This document shows positions 1 through 8,579 of a DNA stretch of 64,000 bases, piece after piece (position 1 is the stretch's first letter; every line of letters begins with the position of its first letter). This DNA is from Chitinophaga qingshengii (GTDB lineage Bacteria > Bacteroidota > Bacteroidia > Chitinophagales > Chitinophagaceae). Both the position numbers and the translations under genes were made by a program. The notes beneath the pieces were generated by a model. The model did not search any database, was not told where the DNA came from, and was given only the letters and a program-made list of their open reading frames with translations. The stretch spans positions 3,534,001-3,598,000 of the forward strand of contig NZ_JACVFC010000001.1 in assembly GCF_014529935.1 (NCBI RefSeq), given 5' to 3'.

Positions 1-3000
1 TGGTGGTGCTGTCAGCAGTGAAGGTGTAGCTGGTACCGGTGAATACCACGTTACCTACGGCATCATTCCATTCATATCTTACGCCAGCCTGCGGGTTCTG
101 TACGCTTAACGTTACGCTGGAACCGGTGCAGGTAGTAACCGCTGCCGGTGTTACCACAGGCGCCGGCGGTGCAGTCACCACAGTTACTGTAGCCATCACA
201 CGTTTGGATGCAGCGCCACAGGGACCGCTACCTACCGCTTCCACATAGTATTGTGTGGTGGCAGACAGGTATGGTGTAACGAATACCGGTCCGGTAAAGA
301 TTGGTGTACCGCCTGTTGGGGTGGTGTACCAGTTATACGTCAGCGCGTTGTCCGGGTTAAGGATCGCCAATGTGGCCGGAGTATTCATACAGGCGGTCAC
401 GTTATCCGCCACCAGTACTGGTGTTGGAGCGCTGCCCACGCCGATGGATATTTTAGTCCGGGTAGTATCCGTACAGCTGCCGGAAGACACTTCTACATAA
501 AAGTCAGTAGATACTGTCAGGCCTTTCACGGTATACACCGGTCCTGTGAAGAGTGCGGTACCGCCGGTGGCCACATTGTACCATTTGTAGGTGAGGCCAT
601 TCACCGGATTGGTGACAGAGAGTACCACAGAGTCTCCCGCACAGATATTGGTATTGGAAGCGCTGACAGTTGGTGTTGGCAGGCTGGTGAGTGTTACATT
701 CACCGCTTTTGCCGTACCGGCTGCGTTAGCGCAGCTGTTGCTGCCTTCTACGGTTACGTAGTAAGTAGTATTAGCACTGATGACCGGTGTGGTGTAAGAT
801 GCGCCGGTAAACAGCAGTGTTTGCAGGTTAGCATCCTGGTACCATTTGAATACCGGGTTGGTTACAGTAGTGCTGGTAGCTGTCAGGGTAACCGTCGTCT
901 TCGCGCAGATGGTTGTATCCCTGAGGGTGATATCTGCAGCGGTAGAGCGTTTATTAACCGTTACGTGAGCCGCTTTCAGGTTGCCGGCGCTGTTTTCACA
1001 GTTACCCGCGTTGCTTACACTCACGTAGTAGGTGTAGGTACCCGGAGCGAGGCCGGTGATAGTCAGTACGCCTGTTGCGCTTACACCCTGTGTGATCGGA
1101 CCGGTTTTATCCGGATTAGCATACCACTTGAATACAGGGTTCTGTACAGTAGTGGATGTTGGCGTCAGTACAGCGGTATCGCCGGCACAGATAGTTTGGT
1201 CTGTTACGTTGATATCTGCCGCAGTAGCTCCGTTGGTGACGAACAGGGTGATGATGGCGCGGGCGCCGCTATTGACACAATTGTTGCCATTCACTGCTTC
1301 TACATAGAATTTGTAGGTACCGGCAGCGAGGTTGGCCGGGGTAGTGTAGCTATTGGTATTGGATGCCAGTTTAGCGCCACCGGTAGCCGCATCGTACCAG
1401 TTGAAGTTTACACCTGGTACAGCATTTACGCTGAGGGTAACCGCTGTGTTTACGCAGGTAGTTACCGTGTCGGCGGTAGCTACTGGTGTAGCCGGGATGC
1501 CGTAAACAGTTACCTGTGCAGGCAGAGAAGCTGCGCCGCTACAGTTGTTCCGCATGGCTCTTACAGTAAAGTTGTAGACACCGGAATCGAGGGTGGACGG
1601 CGTTACATAAGCGATGCTATCCAGCAGGTGGTTGCCTTTACTGTCGTACCAGCCGTAGGTAACGCCAGCCACAGGGTTCACTACGTTGAGGGTAGCCTGT
1701 TGACCTTTACAGATGCTGGCGTTGGTTACCTGAACGGTAGGCTGTACGATCGCACGTTGTGCGTAGTTGAAGCCTACTTCCGTCAGGGCGCCGGCGATAC
1801 CGGATTGCAGTTTCACTTCCACGCCGGTGAATGGTTTGGAAGGAACGAAGGACAGTAATGCGCTTCTGCCACCACTGAGCAAGTTGATATTCACGAGCGG
1901 GTTGGACACCAGAACGGAGTCGCCCGGAGTGTTACCATTATAGGATGTCAGTTGCAGACTTGCCAGTACGGCGGCAGAGAGCACCTGGCTTGGGTTGGTG
2001 ACCATTACTTTCACTGTATCGCCCGGAGTGGAGACACCGTTGAAGTAAGCTCTTTCCCAAACGGAAGCATTCAGTACACCGAGGTCTATTACGAGGGAAG
2101 AGTAAGTATTGGCACTGTTGTCTACAGCCAGTTGCGGGTTGTACACATTACCCAACAGCAGGAGACCGGAGCCTCCGATGGTGTAGGATGTTGCGCCTTC
2201 GCAAGGCACCGGATCCTGGCGGTCAGAGATAGTGACAGCGGTTACCGGTACTCTGGCAGAAGTACAAGAGCCCGCACCAGGTATGGCAGCTACTACCCAG
2301 TACGTAACCGTACCGGTGGTAGCAGAAGCCGGAGCGGCGAATTGTGCTCCTTTAAACAAGGTGTCGGTGCTGGTGGAAGTAGCAAACCAGTAGAACATGG
2401 CATTTGCTGTAGAAGCAGATGCGGTGAACACCGGTTGCTGGTTAATCACCACGGTATCAGGGTTGGGCGTTACAGTCGGAGCCGGCAGGGAAGCTGCGGT
2501 ACTTACGTTAACAGCCGTTCTGGTGGCAGATATAGTATTACAGCTATCATTCACTGCTTCTACATAGTAGGTAGCAGGCGCTGTTACATTGATGACTTTG
2601 TAGGTGAATCCACTATCTGTGTTCAGTTTGGTACCACCGGTAGCTACATTGTACCAATTGTAGGAGTAGCCGGCCAGCGGGTTAGATACAGCCAGTACCG
2701 CGTCGGAGCCAGGGCATACCTGCACATTGGCAGATTGTACATTCGGCGCAGCCGGGGCTGCCGCTACTTTCACCATTGCCTGTGCTCTTACGGTGCTTGC
2801 GCAACCGTTGCGATATGCTTCTACATAGAAGCTGGTATCGGAGGTCAGCGCACCGCTGGTGAAGGAAGTGCCGTCAGTAAGGTGGGTACCGTTGGCAGTA
2901 TACCAGCGGTAAGTCACACCAGCAGCAGGGTTTTGTACGTTCAGCGTAGCGGTATTACCTGCGCAAACCGCTGTAGTAGACGCTTGCACAGTAGGTTTGG

Positions 3001-6000
3001 CCAAAGCGCGTTGTGCGTAGTTAAAGCCTATTTCAGTCAGCGCACCTACGATACCGGATTTCAGTTTCACTTGAACAGCATCGAATGGTTTGCTCGGCAC
3101 AAATTCTGCGATCGCCTGTGAACCATTGTTCAACAGCGTCAGTTTCAGCAACTGATCGTTCACGGTCACCGAATCCTGTGGCGCATTACCATTGTAGGTA
3201 GTCAGCTGAACACTGCCCAGCAGTGCTGCAGACAGTACCACACCCGGTTCGGTGAGCAGTACCCTTACAGTATCGCCAGGAGCAGAGAGGCCGTTGAAGC
3301 CTACTTTTTCCCATACTTCCGCGTTCAGTACCCCAAGGTTGATCACGAGAGAAGAGTAGGTGCTGGCATCATTATCCACAGCCAGTTGCGGGTTGTATAC
3401 ATTACCCAGTACGAGGAGACCGCTGCCGCCGATAGTTTGGGTGGTAGCGCCTTCACAAGGCACTGGTGTTGGTGTATTAAAGGTTCCGTATACCACGACT
3501 ACCGGTACACGGATAGAAGAGCATGAACCATTGATGGAAGCTTTTACCCAATAGGTAACAGATCCAGGTGTATTCTGGGTAGGCGGTGCGTAAGTAGGAC
3601 CTGTAAACAGGCTGTCGTTGCCGGTTTGACTGCCATACCAGATGAATGAAACATTAGCAGCATTAGAGGTGGCCTTGAGTACTGCCTGGGTACCGATGTT
3701 AACGGAATCCGGGTTTGGTGTAACCACCGGTGCACTCAGTGAACCAGAGATCACGATATGGAATGCTTGTCTCGGAGACACCGCACCACAGCTGCTCACC
3801 GCTTCCACATAGAATGTAGTGTCTTTGGTAATATTCGGTACGTTGAATACGTAACCGCTGTCGGTGTTCAGTTTAGTACCGCCAGTGGCCACATTGTACC
3901 AGTTATAGATAAGACGATGGTCCGGTGTAGATACCGCCAGTGCCGCGCTGGTGCCAGGGCAGAGGTTCAGGGTCTGATCGGCGCCCGGTACAGCCGGAGC
4001 AGGAGACACAGTAACGGTTACGGGTACACGTCCAGGGTTAGCGCAACCATTGGCGCCTACCACCTGTACATAGTAAGTAAACGTACCTGGTGTTTTCAGG
4101 GTATCAGTAGTATAACTATTGTTGCTGCCCAACACGGTAGTGCTGGTAGCATCGGCATACCAGCGTACAGTAGTACCGGCAGCAGGTGTTACAGAGAGTG
4201 TCGCTTTCTGGTTTACGCATACGGTATCTCCGGTACCGCTGATAGTCGGGTTCGGATACAGGATACGTGCGCCATAGATATCGATAGAGTTGAGCAGATT
4301 AGCCAGCCCTGTAATTCTTACTTCTACGCGATCGTATGTACCGGTAGCGGCCACGGTAGCGTTGAATTGCTGACCGCTCAACAGGCGCAGGCTAAGCAGG
4401 TTAGCCAGTGTATCTGCTTTTACGGCAGTAGTGCCATTATATTGTGTGATCACAATACCTGCAAACAGGCTTACATCTGCCAGACCACCAGGAGCAGCCA
4501 TTGTCAGGCGAATGCTGTCGCCTGCCGCACCAGGGTTCGGGAAGATGAGCTGTTGGTATACAGATCCACCTAACAGGCCGACTGGTATATGCAGGCTGGT
4601 AAAGTTAGTAGAAGAGCTGTCGATGTCGAAGGTTGGATTCTGCACGGAGCAGAGGATACAACCCAGGGTAGTACCGGAAACCTGGCTGGTAGGTACATTA
4701 CAATCCGGAGAAGGAATTACCGGACCGGTTACCACCACGTCTACCCGTACCCGTGCAGAAGTACATCCGCCCTGGGTAGTTACGGCAGCATAGTAGCTGT
4801 AGGTACCCGGGTTATTGAACGGACCAACCACCAGGCTGGCGCCGGTTCCGAGAATAGTAGTGGTAGTGGAGTCTGTGTACCAGTTGATCACCGCACCTGG
4901 TACCGGTGTAGCAGTCAATGTTGCCTGTTGACCGGTAGGAACGATCACAGATCCGGTTACTACCGGTGTAGCAGGAGCATTGGCGATATTTACCACCGCA
5001 GCTTTCAGTGCGCCGGCAGGGTTTTCGCAACGGTTGGTACCGGTAACAGCTACATAATAGGTGTAGTTACCCAGTGCCAGGCCGGTAACGGTGAGGTTAC
5101 CTACGCTGTCTATCGTATAATGTACCGCCCCTTCGGTGAGACCGTTGGTGATGGCAGTTGTTTTATTGGCGTCTTTATACCAGGTGAATACCGGGTTGGT
5201 TACTGTAGTAGAAGTAGGTTTCAATATAGCACCACTGCTTACACAACCAAAAGTGGTATCTGCCAGGTTGATATCCGCGGCAGCACCCAGGGCGTTCACT
5301 GTAACGGTAACGCGTAAACGATCAGGATTCGCGCAACCGTTGGTACCGATTACCTGTGCCCAGTAGGTTACTGTGCCCGGGGTATTGAGTACCGGTGTTG
5401 TATATGGATTGGGGCCTAAAGCAGTAGTGGTGGTAGAATCAGCAAACCATTGAACGGTAGTACCCGGTGCAGGCGTAGCATTGAGCGTAGCAGTAGCACC
5501 TACGCAGGCCTGTACGTTGCGTACCAGTGCAGTCGGATTGGGGCTGATAATGCGGGCGCCATATATATTGACTGAATTGAGCAGGTTTAGAGTACCTGTC
5601 ATTTTTATTTCAACGCGATCAAATGCACCGACAGCCGGTATAGTGATATACCCTCTTGTATTTCCTCCCAGCAATTGCAGGTGCAGCAGGTTGGAGATAG
5701 TATCTCTTGCCACCACGTTCGTTCCATTCGCCACCGTTAATACCACACCGCCCAACACAGACAGATCCAGCAAACTACTGGATGCACCAAGCTCAAACCG
5801 GATACTATCAGTAGCAGCGCCGGGTTGTGGGAAGATGAGCTGTTGGAAAGCAGCACCACCCAGCAGGCCGACAGGCACGCTCAGTTGCGAGAAGTTGGTT
5901 GGGTCGCTATCCACGGCATTTTCCGGGTTGTTCACCGCGCACAGCAGGCAACCCAGGGTAGTTCCCCAAGCCTGTGTGGTAGGTGCGTTACAGGAAGTAG

Positions 6001-7969
6001 GTGTACCAGGCGCAGTGATGGTCAGATCTACCCGTACTCTGAAAGAGGAGCAACCACCGGGCAGGCTTGAGCCTACATAATAAGTGTGTACACCCGGTGT
6101 AGCGAACGGACCTACCTGATAGTCAGGCCCTGTAAACACCGGCGCCTGCGTGGTATCGGTATACCATTGGATGGTAGCGTTCGGCGTAGTAGCTGATAAC
6201 GTAATTGTTTGGCCTGTAAAACCGGAAACGCCGGTAGCGGTTACCGGAGGCAGCGGGTTGGTACCTACCGTCACCGCAGCTGCGGCGAGGGAACCAGCCT
6301 GGTTTTCACAATGGGTACTGTCTGTCAGGCTTACGTAATAAGTTGTTGCAGCAGTGAGCCCTGTGACGGTGAGTTTACCCGTAGTGGGATCAATAGTATA
6401 TGTAAGCGCGCCATCAGGTCCATTGCTGATGGGCTGTGTTTTAGCATTGTCTTTATACCATTTGAAAGTAGGTGTACCGGAAGGGTTGGTAGCCGTAGGT
6501 ATAATCACTACCGTACCGGCGCAAGCGGAGGAGGTAGGTGGTACCGTAACATCAACGGCGGCAGCGTAGTTATTCACGACAACGGTTACCAGAGCTTTCG
6601 CAGATTCAGAGGCAGAGCAGGTTTTTAGCTGCGCCGACACATAGTACCGGAAGGAGCCTGCAGTAGCAGGGTTTACAGAAATGCTGGAACCGGTGCCGAC
6701 CACGTTCGTCATAGTGGAATCGTACCAGGTATAAGTATAGTTTGTATTGTCAGGATTGCTAATAGACAGTGGAACGGCAGTACCGAGGCAGGTAGTTTTG
6801 ATAACGCCGCCGGTAGCCGTTGGCGCAGGGGATATCCGTTGTATTTCATGTACGTTTAAAGCAGCCAGTGCGCTGACGATTGCCCCGAATCTCACCTGAA
6901 TATGATCGAAGGGCGCGCTGGATGCGAACGAAAGTGTTTGTATTGAACTGGAGCCGGTCAACAAATCAAGGCGGAGCAGGTTACTGTTTCCGGGTATACT
7001 ATCGACGACAGTGCCGCCGTTATAGGTAAGAATGGTGATCCCATTCAGTAGTTGAAGTGTTAGCAGTGAACCGGGGTTCGAGACGACAATTCTAACCGAA
7101 TCGCCCGTTTTGGACAATCCGGGATAAACAGCTGTCATCTGGGCTTGTCCTGCAGCTGCCAAAGCGGTCTGCATGACTGCATAAGTAGAGATGTTACCAT
7201 CTACCGCTTTTTGCGGATCAGTGACGCCTCCCAATGAAGCAAGGCCCAGATCGGCGGTAGCTCCGGTGAGCACATCAATGGGAGTGTTACAATCTATAAC
7301 GCCGGTAGCTGGTTTATTATAATATGCTGCAAATACTTTCAGGCTCAGTGCCGCGCTGAGTAGCCCGGCGTCGATGGTGATACGTACTCTGTCATATGCC
7401 GCGTTAGGGGCAGGAACGAATACTTCGGCCTGGTTACCACTGACCAACAGGTTCAACAGCGTACCAGAAATATTGGCGGGGCTGCCTACGGGGGTGTTTC
7501 CGTTATAGGGCTGTACCTTAATCGCACTGGCTAGTCCCAGGGATAAGAGTGTACCGCCTGTACCAATTTTTACGATCGAGGGGGAAGACGGAGAAGGTAG
7601 CTGACTAAATTTAAGGTCCTGATAAATGGTTGCCAATACAGCCACTCCGGCATTAATAACGGATGCTGTTTGCAGGAAGCTGGTGCCGGTGACATCTACC
7701 GCACTATCAGGATTCGTAACGTTACAGACCAGACAAAGGCCTGTAGTATTGTTTTCCTGGCTATTTGCATATACGCGGGTCGTTTGCGTTTGTGCCATTG
7801 CAGATTGGGCTGTTAAGCCGAGTATCATCAACAGTAACAGCAGGTTTCCCAAAAACAAACGGGTATGCCTTTTAAAGAATAACACGGGTGTGTTGAAGGC
7901 ACTTTTGGCCCCGAATCGGGTAGTAGGGGTTGCAATAAAAGGGCAATTAGGAGTAGTGTTTGAATGCAT
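1..7969 (-). CDS. Giant secreted surface protein with Ig-like (CHU_C-associated) modules, 3' end outside window
   Basis: The minus strand is open from an ATG at 7967-7969 to the left edge, at least 2,656 codons without a stop in the parts I read. It starts with a long N-terminus and a hydrophobic segment (LLLLLMILGLTAQSAMAQ, about residues 43-60) that looks like a signal peptide. Two module types follow. Six copies of a roughly 115-170 residue beta-rich module carry NPxxAVD and a T/S-Y/F element, near residues 60, 226, 660, 1091, 1505 and 1921. Many 75-85 residue Ig-like modules have the pattern vC.G..v.L....P..g..y.Wy and YYVEA. These match the Ig_7 type of Bacteroidota cell-surface proteins. 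Such proteins usually end in a type IX secretion or gliding C-terminal domain, which would lie outside the window. The likely role is adhesion or matrix contact (inferred). DNA repeats between modules are strong. Confidence 0.85.
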   Translation of the reverse strand, partial: MHSNTTPNCPFIATPTTRFGAKSAFNTPVLFFKRHTRLFLGNLLLLLMILGLTAQSAMAQTQTTRVYANSQENNTTGLCLVCNVTNPDSAVDVTGTSFLQTASVINAGVAVLATIYQDLKFSQLPSPSSPSIVKIGTGGTLLSLGLASAIKVQPYNGNTPVGSPANISGTLLNLLVSGNQAEVFVPAPNAAYDRVRITIDAGLLSAALSLKVFAAYYNKPATGVIDCNTPIDVLTGATADLGLASLGGVTDPQKAVDGNISTYAVMQTALAAAGQAQMTAVYPGLSKTGDSVRIVVSNPGSLLTLQLLNGITILTYNGGTVVDSIPGNSNLLRLDLLTGSSSIQTLSFASSAPFDHIQVRFGAIVSALAALNVHEIQRISPAPTATGGVIKTTCLGTAVPLSISNPDNTNYTYTWYDSTMTNVVGTGSSISVNPATAGSFRYYVSAQLKTCSASESAKALVTVVVNNYAAAVDVTVPPTSSACAGTVVIIPTATNPSGTPTFKWYKDNAKTQPISNGPDGALTYTIDPTTGKLTVTGLTAATTYYVSLTDSTHCENQAGSLAAAAVTVGTNPLPPVTATGVSGFTGQTITLSATTPNATIQWYTDTTQAPVFTGPDYQVGPFATPGVHTYYVGSSLPGGCSSFRVRVDLTITAPGTPTSCNAPTTQAWGTTLGCLLCAVNNPENAVDSDPTNFSQLSVPVGLLGGAAFQQLIFPQPGAATDSIRFELGASSSLLDLSVLGGVVLTVANGTNVVARDTISNLLHLQLLGGNTRGYITIPAVGAFDRVEIKMTGTLNLLNSVNIYGARIISPNPTALVRNVQACVGATATLNATPAPGTTVQWFADSTTTTALGPNPYTTPVLNTPGTVTYWAQVIGTNGCANPDRLRVTVTVNALGAAADINLADTTFGCVSSGAILKPTSTTVTNPVFTWYKDANKTTAITNGLTEGAVHYTIDSVGNLTVTGLALGNYTYYVAVTGTNRCENPAGALKAAVVNIANAPATPVVTGSVIVPTGQQATLTATPVPGAVINWYTDSTTTTILGTGASLVVGPFNNPGTYSYYAAVTTQGGCTSARVRVDVVVTGPVIPSPDCNVPTSQVSGTTLGCILCSVQNPTFDIDSSSTNFTSLHIPVGLLGGSVYQQLIFPNPGAAGDSIRLTMAAPGGLADVSLFAGIVITQYNGTTAVKADTLANLLSLRLLSGQQFNATVAATGTYDRVEVRITGLANLLNSIDIYGARILYPNPTISGTGDTVCVNQKATLSVTPAAGTTVRWYADATSTTVLGSNNSYTTDTLKTPGTFTYYVQVVGANGCANPGRVPVTVTVSPAPAVPGADQTLNLCPGTSAALAVSTPDHRLIYNWYNVATGGTKLNTDSGYVFNVPNITKDTTFYVEAVSSCGAVSPRQAFHIVISGSLSAPVVTPNPDSVNIGTQAVLKATSNAANVSFIWYGSQTGNDSLFTGPTYAPPTQNTPGSVTYWVKASINGSCSSIRVPVVVVYGTFNTPTPVPCEGATTQTIGGSGLLVLGNVYNPQLAVDNDASTYSSLVINLGVLNAEVWEKVGFNGLSAPGDTVRVLLTEPGVVLSAALLGSVQLTTYNGNAPQDSVTVNDQLLKLTLLNNGSQAIAEFVPSKPFDAVQVKLKSGIVGALTEIGFNYAQRALAKPTVQASTTAVCAGNTATLNVQNPAAGVTYRWYTANGTHLTDGTSFTSGALTSDTSFYVEAYRNGCASTVRAQAMVKVAAAPAAPNVQSANVQVCPGSDAVLAVSNPLAGYSYNWYNVATGGTKLNTDSGFTYKVINVTAPATYYVEAVNDSCNTISATRTAVNVSTAASLPAPTVTPNPDTVVINQQPVFTASASTANAMFYWFATSTSTDTLFKGAQFAAPASATTGTVTYWVVAAIPGAGSCTSARVPVTAVTISDRQDPVPCEGATSYTIGGSGLLLLGNVYNPQLAVDNSANTYSSLVIDLGVLNASVWERAYFNGVSTPGDTVKVMVTNPSQVLSAAVLASLQLTSYNGNTPGDSVLVSNPLVNINLLSGGRSALLSFVPSKPFTGVEVKLQSGIAGALTEVGFNYAQRAIVQPTVQVTNASICKGQQATLNVVNPVAGVTYGWYDSKGNHLLDSIAYVTPSTLDSGVYNFTVRAMRNNCSGAASLPAQVTVYGIPATPVATADTVTTCVNTAVTLSVNAVPGVNFNWYDAATGGAKLASNTNSYTTPANLAAGTYKFYVEAVNGNNCVNSGARAIITLFVTNGATAADINVTDQTICAGDTAVLTPTSTTVQNPVFKWYANPDKTGPITQGVSATGVLTITGLAPGTYTYYVSVSNAGNCENSAGNLKAAHVTVNKRSTAADITLRDTTICAKTTVTLTATSTTVTNPVFKWYQDANLQTLLFTGASYTTPVISANTTYYVTVEGSNSCANAAGTAKAVNVTLTSLPTPTVSASNTNICAGDSVVLSVTNPVNGLTYKWYNVATGGTALFTGPVYTVKGLTVSTDFYVEVSSGSCTDTTRTKISIGVGSAPTPVLVADNVTACMNTPATLAILNPDNALTYNWYTTPTGGTPIFTGPVFVTPYLSATTQYYVEAVGSGPCGAASKRVMATVTVVTAPPAPVVTPAAVTTCTGSSVTLSVQNPQAGVRYEWNDAVGNVVFTGTSYTFTADSTT

Positions 7970-8579
7970 AGCACCAGATATTAAAATAAACGATATTCAT
8001 TTTGCAATGAATTACAAACTACTCTGGCAGGAGGATAGGCTATGATGTGGCAGTGTGGACAATGATTGAAAGCAAGGTGACAGATGTATCCTACTTTCAA
8101 TCATATGTTAAAAGATTGCAAAAAACGTTACGAATGTATAGTGAAGCAGGGGATAAAAGGTGGTTCATTTTAGTTCATTTTGAACGGTAGCGTCCCTTTC
8201 GTTCATTTCTGAATCTCATTGTTCAGTTTGTTCATTTCGATGACGACAGTCATCTTTTTGCAGGCCTTCACTCCTGAAGGCTGACAAAAAGAGGGTTTCC
8301 CGGAAATTTTTTTCAAGTCAGACCAAAATTTTTTAAGCAAACGGGACCTTGGCAATTTGGTTGACCATTCTTATTGCAACTTCATAAAAAACAGCAAATT
8401 ATACTTTATATAAAAATGTGTTTTTGTTCAAAAATCATTTTTATTACAAATATTTATATATATAATCATTTTTAAAATCACTTGTTCATTTTGTTCATTC
8501 CACTTTTCTTAAATCTAAACCCCTGACTCATACGTACTTAAAAAAGTATCGAAAATTCCTAATCCATTTATTGTCCCCT
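7970..8579. promoter_or_regulatory. Divergent intergenic region with six GTTCATT repeats and a hairpin
   Basis: This 610-bp gap separates the divergent adhesin and STAND ATPase genes. GTTCATT occurs at 8163, 8173, 8201, 8230, 8484 and 8493 in the same orientation, with steps of 10, 28, 29 and 9. A 17-bp imperfect inverted repeat with a CTCC loop spans 8254-8291 (arms start CTTTTTG and end CAAAAAG). The part from 8380 is very AT-rich. The repeats look like binding sites for a regulator (inferred). I see no gene here. Confidence 0.45.

Noticed and set aside
251..3121. Long + strand ORFs (up to 535 codons) opposite the adhesin gene
   Set aside because: They are antisense shadows. Their translations are low-complexity Cys/Arg/Tyr-rich, while the minus frame reads ordered Ig-like modules without a stop.
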